Of a stretch of DNA of 64,000 nt, positions 17,918 through 26,242 are shown piece after piece. Position numbers and translations under genes: made by a program. Numbering within the stretch: the stretch's first letter is position 1; every line of letters starts with the position of its first letter. This DNA comes from Oxalobacteraceae sp. CFBP 8761 (GTDB taxonomy: Bacteria > Pseudomonadota > Gammaproteobacteria > Burkholderiales > Burkholderiaceae_D): NCBI GenBank assembly GCA_014841595.1, contig JACYUE010000001.1:438193-502192 (forward strand). Reading direction: 5' to 3'. The notes beneath the pieces are model-generated. The model was not told where the DNA came from and did no database searches. It was given only the letters and a program-made list of their open reading frames with translations.

Positions 17918-18387
17918 GGTTTGAATGGTTCCATTGATGGACAATTGAAATATTGGCCCGCTTTGCTGCCCCCAGCCCGTACAACTTCCTCGACAAATGA
18001 CGCGCAGTTTTGAGGAAGCATCAGCCACAACCATCGCTTTGCGAGTAGCTCTTCCAGCTTCCTGTGTGCGCCTGCAGGGTCGGGGATGGACACGACCCAG
18101 CGTCGAATCTCTCTTTTGCCGTTCTCCTTCAAATAGCGCAGGTAACCGTTCTGCGTCATGATCTTCGGTTTGTTGTTCAACCCCGCTATGTGGAAGTACA
18201 GGCCGCCGCCCGTATGCAACAGGGCATGACCGCAGAAGTTGGCAGAAGTGCCCGTGACGACGACAGCGCAGCAGTGCTTGAAGTCCGACGGTCTGATGAC
18301 GTTATGAACCATGACATCACCGTCGTAGGGTACGGGCTGAGGTTTGTTGGCGTTCGCCTGGATGGCGCTATTGGTGGCACGGCCCAT
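17914..18387 (-). CDS. Papain-like (permuted NlpC/P60 or LRAT-like) protein, candidate T6SS effector
   Basis: The 157-residue protein starts at ATG 18387, chosen for AAGGAG 7 bases upstream; upstream in-frame ATG codons overlap the Hcp fragment. It carries GHALLHTGGGLYFH (His54, His58, His66) and later QNCASFVEEVV with Cys128. The order His then Asn-Cys is what circularly permuted NlpC/P60 and LRAT-type thiol enzymes show; several cell-wall amidases delivered by type VI systems have related folds. There is no signal peptide, as expected for Hcp-carried cargo. Base composition is lower in GC than in the flanking rnb and aroE genes. Function is inferred; enzymatic activity is untested. Confidence 0.6.
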   Translation of the reverse strand: MGRATNSAIQANANKPQPVPYDGDVMVHNVIRPSDFKHCCAVVVTGTSANFCGHALLHTGGGLYFHIAGLNNKPKIMTQNGYLRYLKENGKREIRRWVVSIPDPAGAHRKLEELLAKRWLWLMLPQNCASFVEEVVRAGGSKAGQYFNCPSMEPFKP

Positions 18388-18388
18388 T

Positions 18389-18499
18389 TCAGCACTCCTT
18401 GTTGGCTGCACAATTCTGCGACAGGATTTGATTGCGGTGCTTTTCGTCCGAGGGTTCGTCGGTGACGCCTTTGATCCTGAGGTATGCATCGTTCGCCAT
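18389..18499 (-). pseudogene. N-terminal fragment of a T6SS Hcp tube protein
   Basis: A 36-codon frame starts at ATG 18499 with AAGGCAG before it and stops at TGA 18391-18389. Its first 25 residues, beginning MANDAYLRIKGV and continuing with a TDEPSDEKHRNQI-like string, match the Hcp N-terminal pattern (MAxDxYLKIxGIxGES-D-KHxxxI). Hcp is normally about 160 residues; here the rest is missing and the frame ends in an unrelated Cys-rich tail. One base separates its stop from the start of the effector candidate, so it can still serve as a translated leader. I read it as an internal deletion that fused the Hcp start to the next gene's ribosome site. Confidence 0.6.
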
Positions 18500-18749
18500 G
18501 TCGCTCTGCCTTGTGAGTTGGATAAGGTCGACGATTATTCACCCTGTATGGCGCTGTAGGCTTGTCACGAGTCAGGGTCGTAGGTGCCTGAGATCAAGCG
18601 GACATGGAAGAATTGGCAAGGCCATTCAACCCTCCGGCTACTATTGTCGAACGCACCACGTTATCCCGCACGCCAATTCCACCTCCCCCTATGGGTTCGC
18701 CTCAGGTTAGAATGAATCAATTCTCCGATTCAATTCTCACCCGCAGCGC

Positions 18750-19634
18750 GTGAAGTCTCTCCTACACAACCGTCCCCTGATCATTGCCCTGGCCGTATCG
18801 GTGGCAGCCCACGCGGCGCTGCTGGCGGTGCGTTTTGCTGCGCCTGAAACGTTCCGCCAGACCCCGGCCGACCCAGGGCTCGAAGTCATCCTCGTCAACG
18901 CCAAGCACGACCGGGCGCCGGCCAAGGCCGATGCACTGGCCCAGGCGAACCTGGACGGCGGCGGCACCGCCGAAGCGGGCCGCGCCAAGTCGCCGCTGCC
19001 CGACCTGCGCAAGGTCGAGGATGGCGACAGCATCAAGGCCCTGCAGCGCCGCATCGCCGCGCTCGAGCAGATCCAGCAGGACGTCGTCACGCGCGCCCGC
19101 ACGTCGAGCTTTACCGCGCCACCGGTCACCGAACGGGAAAAGCCGGATCCGTCGCGTACGGGCGAGGACAACCTCGACACGTCGCGCGCCATCTCGCGCA
19201 GCGCTGCCGAAATCTTCGAGCGCATCGAAGAAGAAAACCGCCGCCCGAAACGCACGAAGATCACGCCGAGCACGCGCGAGGCCGGGTACGCGCTGTACTA
19301 CAAGGCGATGCAGAAGCGGATCGAGGAAGTCGGCACGCTGAACTTCCCGCAGCAGGCCGGCAAGAAGCTGTATGGCGAACTGGTGGTGTACATCCCCGTC
19401 TACCAGGATGGCACGCTGTACCTGAAGGATGGCGGCCCGAAGGTCGAGCGCAGCTCGGGCAATCCCGCGCTCGACAAGGCGGCGCTCGACATCGTGCGCC
19501 GCTCGGCGCCGTACGGCGCGTTCCCGGCCAATATGCGCACCAAGGGCAAGGACGATCTGTGGGAAGTGTTTACGCGCTTCCAGTTCACCCGCGAAGAGAG
19601 CCTGCGCGCAACCCTGGGGAATGCATCGCCATGA
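18750..19634 (+). CDS. TonB-like energy-transducer family protein
   Basis: The 294-residue protein starts at GTG 18750 with a short N-terminal anchor (residues about 9-27, LIIALAVSVAAHAALLAVRF). A helical, charged middle section with a possible coiled coil (about 85-110) leads to a C-terminal TonB-type domain: YGELVVYIPVYQDGTLYLKDG, SSGNPALDKAALDIVRRSAPYGAFP. TonB proteins couple inner-membrane proton force to outer-membrane receptors, with ExbB/ExbD; those partners are not in the window. It lacks the long Pro-rich spanning region, so it may serve another role. The stop overlaps aroE by 4 bases. Confidence 0.8.
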   Translation: MKSLLHNRPLIIALAVSVAAHAALLAVRFAAPETFRQTPADPGLEVILVNAKHDRAPAKADALAQANLDGGGTAEAGRAKSPLPDLRKVEDGDSIKALQRRIAALEQIQQDVVTRARTSSFTAPPVTEREKPDPSRTGEDNLDTSRAISRSAAEIFERIEEENRRPKRTKITPSTREAGYALYYKAMQKRIEEVGTLNFPQQAGKKLYGELVVYIPVYQDGTLYLKDGGPKVERSSGNPALDKAALDIVRRSAPYGAFPANMRTKGKDDLWEVFTRFQFTREESLRATLGNASP

Positions 19635-20446
19635 CCGACCGTTACTGCGTTATCGGCAACCCGATTGCCCACAGCAAATCGCCCCGGATCCACGCGCAAT
19701 ATGCCGCAGAGCTGGGCGAGGATCTCCAGTATGAACAATGCCTGGCGCCCGTCGATGGCTTTGCCGCGACGGTGGCGCGCCTGGTCGACGAAGGCTACAA
19801 GGGCGCCAACGTCACCGTGCCATTCAAGCTCGACGCTGCGCGCCTGGCCACACGTTTGACCCCGCGCGCGCAGGCGGCCGGCGCCGTCAATACGCTGGTG
19901 TTCGATGGCGGCGAGATCGTCGGCGACAACACGGACGGCGTGGGCCTGGTGGCCGACATCGTGCGCAATGCCGGCGTGTCACTGGACGGTAAACGCGTGC
20001 TGCTGCTGGGCGCCGGTGGCGCCGCCCGTGGCGCGCTGCTGCCGTTGCTGGACGCCGGCCCGCGCCAGATCGTGATTGCCAACCGTACGCTGGCCACCGC
20101 TGAAGCGCTGGTGGCCGAGTTTGCCGATCATGCGGCGCGCCTGGCGGTCAGCGGCTTCGCCGATGTCGATGGCCCGTTCGACGTGATCATCAATGCGACG
20201 TCGGCCAGCCTGGACGCCGCCGTGCCGCCGGTGCCGGCGACGGTATTCGGCCCGGACACGCTCGCGTTGGATATGATGTACGGAAACAAGCCAACCGTGT
20301 TCATGGACTTTGCTGCCGGCCACGGCGCTGCCGTGCGCGACGGCCTGGGCATGCTGGTGGAGCAGGCCGCCGAAGCGTTCGCGCTGTGGCGGGGCAAGCG
20401 GCCGGGCACGGCGCACGTGCTGGCATCGATGCGTCAATCACAATAA
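19631..20446 (+). CDS. aroE: Shikimate dehydrogenase (NADP)
   Basis: AroE reduces 3-dehydroshikimate to shikimate. The 271-residue chain shows the family motifs in order: GNPIAHSKSPRIH for shikimate binding, GANVTVPFK with the catalytic Lys, DNTDGVG with the catalytic Asp, GAGGAARGALLPLL for NADP, NRT-x-AEAL, and GMLVEQAAEAF. ATG 19631 overlaps the upstream stop; the upstream extension is not family-like. Confidence 0.97.
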   Translation: MTDRYCVIGNPIAHSKSPRIHAQYAAELGEDLQYEQCLAPVDGFAATVARLVDEGYKGANVTVPFKLDAARLATRLTPRAQAAGAVNTLVFDGGEIVGDNTDGVGLVADIVRNAGVSLDGKRVLLLGAGGAARGALLPLLDAGPRQIVIANRTLATAEALVAEFADHAARLAVSGFADVDGPFDVIINATSASLDAAVPPVPATVFGPDTLALDMMYGNKPTVFMDFAAGHGAAVRDGLGMLVEQAAEAFALWRGKRPGTAHVLASMRQSQ

Positions 20447-20458
20447 CAGGGGTAACCC

Positions 20459-21217
20459 GTGGCTACATCGCGCACGAAGGGATCATCGAAGGCACCAGCG
20501 AAGGCGCCAGCCAAGCGCCGCTGGATCAAGTGGATTTTTCTGGGGCCGCTGCTGCTCGTGCTGCTGGTCCAGCTGTATTTCTTCCTGATGGTGTGCTGGT
20601 ATTCGCAGGTCGATCCCGGCTCGACCAGCTTCATGCGCGCGCAATTGTCGGTACTGCGCGAAACGAATCCCAACGCGACGCTCAAGCACGAATGGGTGCC
20701 GTACGAGCGGATTTCGTACAATCTGAAGCGGGCAGTGGTGGCGTCCGAGGACGCCAATTTCAACGAGCACTACGGCGTGGACCTGAAAGCCATCGAGCGT
20801 ACCTACGAGCGCAACGAGCGCCGGGGCAAGCTGGTGGGCGGCGGCTCGACCATCACGCAGCAACTGGCCAAGAACCTGTTCCTGTCCGGCTCGCGCAGCT
20901 ATCTGCGCAAGGGCCAGGAAACGATCATCGCGTTCATGCTCGAAGCGGTCATGAGCAAGCAGCGCATCCTGGAAATTTACCTGAATGTGGCCGAGTTCGG
21001 CCGTGGCGTGTTCGGCGCCGAAGCGGCGGCGCGCTATTACTTCAAGACATCCGCCGCCAAACTGAGCACGGCGCAAGCCGCGCGCCTGGCCGTGATGCTG
21101 CCCAATCCCCGCTTCTACGACAAGAACCGCTCGACCCGCTACCTGGAGCGCCGCACCAGCACGATCCAGCGCCGGATCCCGTCGGCCGACGTGCCACGTG
21201 CGGATGAGCGGCCATAA
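20459..21217 (+). CDS. mtgA: Monofunctional peptidoglycan glycosyltransferase
   Basis: MtgA polymerises glycan strands from lipid II at the inner membrane. The 252-residue protein has one N-terminal membrane helix (about 22-45) after a basic segment, then a GT51 domain with SEDANFNEHYGVD (catalytic Glu), GGSTITQQLAKNLFL, the KGQETIIAFMLE stretch and KQRILEIYLNVAEFG. No transpeptidase domain follows. The GTG at 20459 has a weak AGGGG site and lies 12 bases after aroE; the aroE-mtgA pairing is common in this group. Confidence 0.95.
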   Translation: MATSRTKGSSKAPAKAPAKRRWIKWIFLGPLLLVLLVQLYFFLMVCWYSQVDPGSTSFMRAQLSVLRETNPNATLKHEWVPYERISYNLKRAVVASEDANFNEHYGVDLKAIERTYERNERRGKLVGGGSTITQQLAKNLFLSGSRSYLRKGQETIIAFMLEAVMSKQRILEIYLNVAEFGRGVFGAEAAARYYFKTSAAKLSTAQAARLAVMLPNPRFYDKNRSTRYLERRTSTIQRRIPSADVPRADERP

Positions 21218-21313
21218 ACGCGCGTTTATGGCGCTGGAGTTGGCTCAGCGGCGGGCAAACGGTTACACTTGCGCTACTTTTGTCGACCGGCCAAGAATAG
21301 CGAGACCCAGCGC

Positions 21314-22279
21314 ATGATCAATGTATTCGTCCTACAGAACGGCCGCCTGAACCAGGTCACGATCGAATCCCGCGAGGAACTCGAAAGCGTGGCGCCGGTC
21401 TGGGTCGACCTGACCGACCCGAGCGAAGAAGAGCGCGTCTGGGTCAAGGCCAAGTACAACGTGATCCTGCCGGGCGAAGACGAAGTCCAGGATATCGAAG
21501 CATCGGCGCGTTACTACGAAGCCGAAAATGGCGACCTGCACCTGCGCACCGACTTCCTGCTGGAAGAAGAAGACGGCCCGTCGCGCGTGATCACGGTGGC
21601 ATTCATCTTGTCGGGCAAGATCCTGTTCTCGGTGCACAACGACGACTTGCCGGTGTTCCGCCTGGTGCGCATGCGCGCCCGTTCGCGGCCCGGTTCGATC
21701 GAAGACTATATGGACGTGCTGCTCGACCTGTACGCGACCGACGCCGAGTATTCGGCCGACTCGCTCGAGGGCATCTACGAAAGTCTCGAAGAAGTCTCGA
21801 CCCGCGTGCTGCAGAAAGAATTTACCGACCAGGACGCGGCCGCGGCACTGAACGCGATCGCGCACGAGGAAGACTTGAACGGCCGCATCCGCCGCAACAT
21901 GATGGACACGCGCCGCGCAGTCAGCTTCCTGATGCGCGGGCGCCTGCTAAACTCGGACCAGTTCGAGGAAGCGCGCCAGATCCTGCGCGACATCGAGTCG
22001 CTCGACGGCCACACCTCGTTCCTGTTCGACAAGGTGAACTTCCTGATGGACGCCACGGTCGGCTTCATCAACATCAACCAGAACAAGATCATCAAGATCT
22101 TCTCGGTGGCCTCGGTCGCGTTCCTGCCGCCGACGCTGATTGCCAGCGTCTACGGCATGAACTTCGACGTGATGCCCGAACTACAATGGCGTTTCGGCTA
22201 CCCGCTGGCCATTGTGTTGATGATTGCCTGCGGCGTGGCGCCGCTGTGGTATTTCAGGCGGCGTGGCTGGCTGAAGTAA
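21314..22279 (+). CDS. corA: CorA family Mg/Co transport protein
   Basis: The 321-residue protein has the long cytoplasmic N-terminal domain and two C-terminal helices with the channel signature YGMNFDVMPE between them; the first helix ends at SVAFLPPTLIASVYGMN, and the second runs from about 295 to 315, ending in a basic RRRGWLK tail. CorA forms a pentameric channel importing Mg and Co. ATG 21314 begins MINVFVLQNGRL; the 15-codon upstream extension is unsupported. It is convergent with hemL, 18 bases apart, with no obvious hairpin terminator between. Confidence 0.95.
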   Translation: MINVFVLQNGRLNQVTIESREELESVAPVWVDLTDPSEEERVWVKAKYNVILPGEDEVQDIEASARYYEAENGDLHLRTDFLLEEEDGPSRVITVAFILSGKILFSVHNDDLPVFRLVRMRARSRPGSIEDYMDVLLDLYATDAEYSADSLEGIYESLEEVSTRVLQKEFTDQDAAAALNAIAHEEDLNGRIRRNMMDTRRAVSFLMRGRLLNSDQFEEARQILRDIESLDGHTSFLFDKVNFLMDATVGFININQNKIIKIFSVASVAFLPPTLIASVYGMNFDVMPELQWRFGYPLAIVLMIACGVAPLWYFRRRGWLK

Positions 22280-22297
22280 TCCAGCCAGCCCTGCGGG

Positions 22298-23596
22298 TCA
22301 CCCGATCCGCTTGAACACGCGCCGCGCCGCTTCGATCGTCTCGTCGATCGCCGCGTCGTCGTGCTGGATCGACACGAAGCCTGCCTCGAACATCGCCGGG
22401 GCAAAGTACACGCCCTCGTCCAGCATGCCGTGGAAGAAGCGGTTGAAGCGCTCCTTGTCGCCGGCCATCATTTCGCTGTAGCTGCCCGGGACTTCCTTCG
22501 AGAAGTACATGCCGAACATGCCGCCCACGGCGTCGCCGCAGAAGTCGATGCCCGCTTCGCGCGCGGCGTCGGTCAAGCCGGCCACCAGGCGGTTCGCCGT
22601 CGCGCTCAGGCGCTCGTAGAACCCGGCTTCCTGGATCAGCTTGAGCGTCGTCATGCCCGCCGCTACCGCCACCGGATTGCCCGACAGCGTGCCGGCCTGG
22701 TACACCGGGCCGATCGGCGCCATCTTCTGCATCAGCTCGGCGCGCCCGCCGAAGGCCGCCACCGGCATGCCGCCACCGATGACCTTGCCCAGCGCGGTCA
22801 GATCGGGCTGGATGCCGTACATGCCCTGTGCGCCTTGCAGGCCCACGCGGAAGCCGCACATCACTTCGTCGAAGATCAGCACCGCGCCGTGCTTCGTGCA
22901 CAGGGCGCGCATGGCCTGCAGGAATTCGGGTGTGGCGCGGATCAGGTTCATGTTGCCGGCCACCGGCTCGACGATCACGCAGGCGATCTCGTCGCCCATC
23001 GTCGCGAACGCGTCTTCCAGTTGCGCCACGTCGTTGTAGTCGAGCACGAGAGTGTGCTTGACGAAGTCTTCCGGCACGCCAGCCGAGGTCGGATTGCCGA
23101 AGGTGAGCAGGCCGCTGCCGGCTTTCACCAGCAGCGAGTCGGCGTGGCCGTGGTAGCAGCCTTCGAACTTGACGATCTTGTCGCGACCCGTGGCGCCACG
23201 CGCCAGGCGCAGTGCGCTCATCGTCGCTTCGGTGCCTGACGAGACCAGGCGCACCTGCTCGATCGATGGCAGCAGGCGGCAGATTTCTTCGGCGATCTCG
23301 ATTTCGCCTTCGGTCGGCGCGCCGAACGACAGGCCGTTGGCAGCGGCGGCCTGCACGGCCGACACCACTTCAGGACGGGCGTGGCCGAGGATGGCCGGGC
23401 CCCAGGAGCCGATGTAGTCGATATAGCGCTTGCCGTCCGCGTCCCAGAAGTGCGGGCCGAGAGCGCGCGTGATGAAGCGCGGGGTACCGCCGACCGAACG
23501 GAAGGCGCGCACCGGCGAATTGACGCCGCCGGGCGTGGTCAGTTGGGCACGGGCAAACAGGGTGTCGTTGCGCGAGGTGGCTTGTTCAGTGGTCAT
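22298..23596 (-). CDS. hemL: Glutamate-1-semialdehyde 2,1-aminomutase
   Basis: HemL converts glutamate 1-semialdehyde to 5-aminolevulinate, the tetrapyrrole precursor, with pyridoxal phosphate. The 432-residue chain has [52 protein letters not shown] and the PLP lysine in [17 protein letters not shown], all diagnostic. It is followed upstream on the same strand by the thiD-like gene with a 50-base gap. Confidence 0.97.
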   Translation of the reverse strand: MTTEQATSRNDTLFARAQLTTPGGVNSPVRAFRSVGGTPRFITRALGPHFWDADGKRYIDYIGSWGPAILGHARPEVVSAVQAAAANGLSFGAPTEGEIEIAEEICRLLPSIEQVRLVSSGTEATMSALRLARGATGRDKIVKFEGCYHGHADSLLVKAGSGLLTFGNPTSAGVPEDFVKHTLVLDYNDVAQLEDAFATMGDEIACVIVEPVAGNMNLIRATPEFLQAMRALCTKHGAVLIFDEVMCGFRVGLQGAQGMYGIQPDLTALGKVIGGGMPVAAFGGRAELMQKMAPIGPVYQAGTLSGNPVAVAAGMTTLKLIQEAGFYERLSATANRLVAGLTDAAREAGIDFCGDAVGGMFGMYFSKEVPGSYSEMMAGDKERFNRFFHGMLDEGVYFAPAMFEAGFVSIQHDDAAIDETIEAARRVFKRIG

Positions 23597-23646
23597 GTTG
23601 ACGTTTCAAGAAGAGGAAAGACCGTCCCGCGCAGCGCGCTTGAAAC

Positions 23647-24456
23647 TCAGGGACGGAAGAATTTGGCGGGAATGAATTTGCCCATCCCGAAGCGTTGTGC
23701 GTTCTCGAGCGCACCAGTGGTGTATTCCTGCGCCACGGCCAGCGCGGTCGGTGCATCCATGCCGCGCGCCATCAGGGCCGTGAACGCGGCCGAGTAGGTG
23801 TTGCCGGCGCCCAGGAACGGGCCGGGCAGGTGCTGCCAGTCGACCCGCGCGACTTCGCCGCTGGCGTCGAACAGGCGGTTCGAGCAGGCGCCGGCCGTGT
23901 CGCGCGTGCCCGTCACGAGCACGTACTGCAGGCCGGACGAGGTCAGTTCGGCCACGTCTTCGGCGAGGTTGCAGGGATCGTCGTCGCCGCCATCGCGCCA
24001 CAGTTCGGCCATGCGGCCCAGTTCGGCCTGCGACAGGATCAGGGCGGTGGCTTGCGGCGCCAGAATGGAACGCAGGGCCATCAGCATTTCTTCGTCGCCC
24101 ATGCCGGCGTCGGGCAGGGCCGACAGGAACGGGTCGAGGATCAGCGGCGCGTCCGGGTAGTCGGACACGATCTCGGCAATGGCGGCCAGGTGCAGCGCAG
24201 TGCCCACGGCACCAACCTTGAAGGCGGCGATCGGCATGTCTTCGAGCAGCGCGCGCGCCTGTTCGGCCATCCAGTCGCTATCGAGCTCATACATGTGCTC
24301 GACGCGGGCGCTGTCGGACACCAGCAGACCCGCAATGGCCGACAGCCCGTGGCACCCGAGGGCGGCAAAGGCGGCGACGTCCGATTGCACGCCCAGCGCG
24401 CCGACGGGATCGCAGACGCCAAAACTCAGGATGAGGGGTAACGGTTGGTTTTGCAC
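23647..24456 (-). CDS. thiD: Phosphomethylpyrimidine kinase-like protein (ThiD family, divergent)
   Basis: ThiD phosphorylates hydroxymethylpyrimidine and its monophosphate for thiamine synthesis. The 269-residue product has the ribokinase-type fold features of the family: an N-terminal DPVGALGVQSDVAAFAALGCHG block in place of DPSGGAGIQADIKTF, KVGAVG where KxGM is usual, LILDPFLSA, and a C-terminal PGPFLGAGNTYSAAF where ThiD has GTGCTLSSAI. The start is GTG 24456. The active-site glycine loop is altered and the catalytic Cys is replaced, so activity may differ. Context hemL-thiD-rubredoxin is a known betaproteobacterial arrangement. Confidence 0.75.
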   Translation of the reverse strand: MQNQPLPLILSFGVCDPVGALGVQSDVAAFAALGCHGLSAIAGLLVSDSARVEHMYELDSDWMAEQARALLEDMPIAAFKVGAVGTALHLAAIAEIVSDYPDAPLILDPFLSALPDAGMGDEEMLMALRSILAPQATALILSQAELGRMAELWRDGGDDDPCNLAEDVAELTSSGLQYVLVTGTRDTAGACSNRLFDASGEVARVDWQHLPGPFLGAGNTYSAAFTALMARGMDAPTALAVAQEYTTGALENAQRFGMGKFIPAKFFRP

Positions 24457-24518
24457 GACGGGTAGATTAAGATGCCGGATTCTGATTCCACATTTTACTA
24501 GATACAAGGATCAACACC

Positions 24519-24707
24519 GTGAGTACTGAATCCACCGCCCCGTTCCTGACCTGGATGTGCCTGATCTGCGGCTGGGTATACGATGAAGCTGCCGGCGCAC
24601 CGGAGGACGGCATTGCGCCGGGCACCCGTTGGGCCGACGTACCGATGAACTGGACCTGTCCCGAGTGCGGCGCACGCAAGGACGACTTTGAAATGACAGC
24701 GATATAA
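24519..24707 (+). CDS. rubA: Rubredoxin
   Basis: The 62-residue protein holds one iron in four cysteines in the pattern CLICG (near residue 15) and CPECG (near 48), with the WVYDEAAG and WTCP motifs of the family. It is a small cytoplasmic electron carrier. The start is GTG 24519 and lies 62 bases from the divergent thiD start, so the two probably share a bidirectional promoter region. Confidence 0.95.
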   Translation: MSTESTAPFLTWMCLICGWVYDEAAGAPEDGIAPGTRWADVPMNWTCPECGARKDDFEMTAI

Positions 24708-24845
24708 CACCTGTTGTTGTGCTTGCATGGCATCCTGGTAAGCCACTGATGCCATCGCAAACGTGTAGTTGACTCCCTGCAACACTTTGCGCACAAGAAA
24801 GATTCGTTATGCTATCGTGGCACTTCAAGCCGAAGTGAAACGACC

Positions 24846-25241
24846 ATGACGACATCGCCGCAATCATCAAGCCTGACCATCATGGTGATCGATGACAGCA
24901 GCACGATCCGCCGGTCAGCAGAGATTTTCCTGACCCAGGCGGGCTACCACGTGGTGCTGGCCGACGATGGCTTCGACGCGCTCGCCAAGATCAACGACCA
25001 CCATCCTGCGCTCGTGTTCTGCGACATCCTGATGCCGCGTCTCGACGGCTACCAGACCTGCGCGCTGATCAAGAAGAGCGTGCGGTTTCATGCGACCCCG
25101 GTGCTGATGCTCTCGTCCAAGGACGGCCTGTTCGACCGCGCGCGCGGCGCGATGGTCGGCGCCAGCGCCTACCTGACCAAACCCTTTACCAAAGACAGCC
25201 TGCTGGCGGCCGTGCGCGAGCATGCGCCGGCAGCAGGCTGA
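24846..25241 (+). CDS. pilG: Response regulator PilG of the type IV pilus chemosensory system
   Basis: A single CheY-type receiver of 131 residues with the acidic pocket IDD (15-17), phosphoacceptor Asp60 (FCDILMPRLDG), Ser/Thr switch in LMLSSKDG and Lys in LTKPF. In the Pil-Chp system PilG acts with ChpA to control pilus extension and cAMP levels. It opens the pilG-pilH-pilI-pilJ-chpA operon, all on this strand with gaps of 26, -4, 34 and 7 bases. A plausible but weak promoter (TTGCGC, 15 bases, TATGCT) precedes it at about 24786-24812. Confidence 0.93.
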   Translation: MTTSPQSSSLTIMVIDDSSTIRRSAEIFLTQAGYHVVLADDGFDALAKINDHHPALVFCDILMPRLDGYQTCALIKKSVRFHATPVLMLSSKDGLFDRARGAMVGASAYLTKPFTKDSLLAAVREHAPAAG

Positions 25242-25267
25242 CGATTCAACCAACGCTGGAGCCCTGC

Positions 25268-25666
25268 GTGGCCATTCAAAAGATTCTCATCGTCGACGAT
25301 TCGCCGACCGAACGACTGTACCTGACCGACATCCTGGTCAAGAACGGCTTTACCGTGTGCACCGCCGTCAGTGGCGACGAAGCGATCGAGCGCATTCGCG
25401 CCGAGCGCCCGCAACTGATCCTGATGGACGTGGTCATGCCGGGCACCAACGGCTTCCAGGTGACCCGCGCCATCTCGCGCGATCCGGAACTGGCGGCACT
25501 GCCGATCATCATCTGCAGCAGCAAGGACCAGGAAACCGACCGTATCTGGGGCATGCGCCAGGGCGCCAAGGAATACCTGGTCAAGCCGGTCGATCCGGCG
25601 CGCCTGCTGGCGGCCATTGCGGCGCTGGCCGTGCCGGGCGCTGCTACCGGCAGCGTGAAGGCATGA
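25268..25666 (+). CDS. pilH: Response regulator PilH
   Basis: This 132-residue receiver starts at GTG 25268 (MAIQKILIVDDSPTERLYLTD in translation) and has the phosphoacceptor Asp54 in ILMDVVMPGTNG, Ser in ICSSKDQ and Lys in YLVKPVD. PilH counteracts PilG by favouring pilus retraction or draining phosphate from ChpA. It is distinguished from PilG by the N-terminal DDSPTE and the QETDRIWGMRQGA stretch typical of PilH. Confidence 0.93.
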   Translation: MAIQKILIVDDSPTERLYLTDILVKNGFTVCTAVSGDEAIERIRAERPQLILMDVVMPGTNGFQVTRAISRDPELAALPIIICSSKDQETDRIWGMRQGAKEYLVKPVDPARLLAAIAALAVPGAATGSVKA

Positions 25667-26208
25667 CCACCGACGGCGCGGACGAACGTGCAGGCCGCCG
25701 CGATCCCGCGGCGCGGCGCACCCGCCTGCGCCTGTACCAGGAACAGCTGCTCGAACGGATGCAGGCAGCGAAAAACGGCGCCGGCGCCAGCGTGGCGCAG
25801 CTGGGCCTGGCCATCGGCGGCGCGCGTTATCTGGTCGACCTGGCCGAAGTGGGCGAGATCGTCGCACCCGTGCCGGTCACGCCCGTGCCGCTGACCCGCC
25901 CGTGGTACCTGGGGCTGGCCAATGTGCGCGGCAGCCTGCTGGGCGTGATCGACCTGGCCCGCTATCTCGATGACGAGCAGGTGGCCGCCACGCCGGCCAC
26001 GCCTGGCAGTACCCCGCGCCTGCTGGTGTTTGCACCTGGCCTGGGCTTGAATTGCGCGCTGCTCGCGTCCGCGGTGTATGGCTTGCGCCATGCCGGGACG
26101 ATGACGCGCGACGGTGACGCCCTGCGCGATGCCGATGGCAACACATGGATGCCGCTGTCGCTGGCGGCGCTGGTGCGCGAAGAGCGCTTCCTGCACATTG
26201 CACGCTAA
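25663..26208 (+). CDS. pilI: CheW-like adaptor PilI
   Basis: The 181-residue protein has a charged N-terminal arm and a CheW domain (from about 45) with the signature GGARYLVDLAEVGEI and LANVRGSLLGVIDLARYL. It links the receptor PilJ to the kinase ChpA. ATG 25663 overlaps the pilH stop by 4 bases (ATGA); the long frame upstream of it is only pilH read in another phase. Confidence 0.92.
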   Translation: MTTDGADERAGRRDPAARRTRLRLYQEQLLERMQAAKNGAGASVAQLGLAIGGARYLVDLAEVGEIVAPVPVTPVPLTRPWYLGLANVRGSLLGVIDLARYLDDEQVAATPATPGSTPRLLVFAPGLGLNCALLASAVYGLRHAGTMTRDGDALRDADGNTWMPLSLAALVREERFLHIAR

Positions 26209-26242
26209 CCGAACACACTAACTTGCAGCACAGGGAGCCGGA

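Noticed and set aside
18186-18542. 118-residue minus-strand frame over the T6SS-like cassette
   Set aside because: It overlaps the effector candidate and the Hcp fragment in another phase and resembles neither a known family nor a well-initiated gene.
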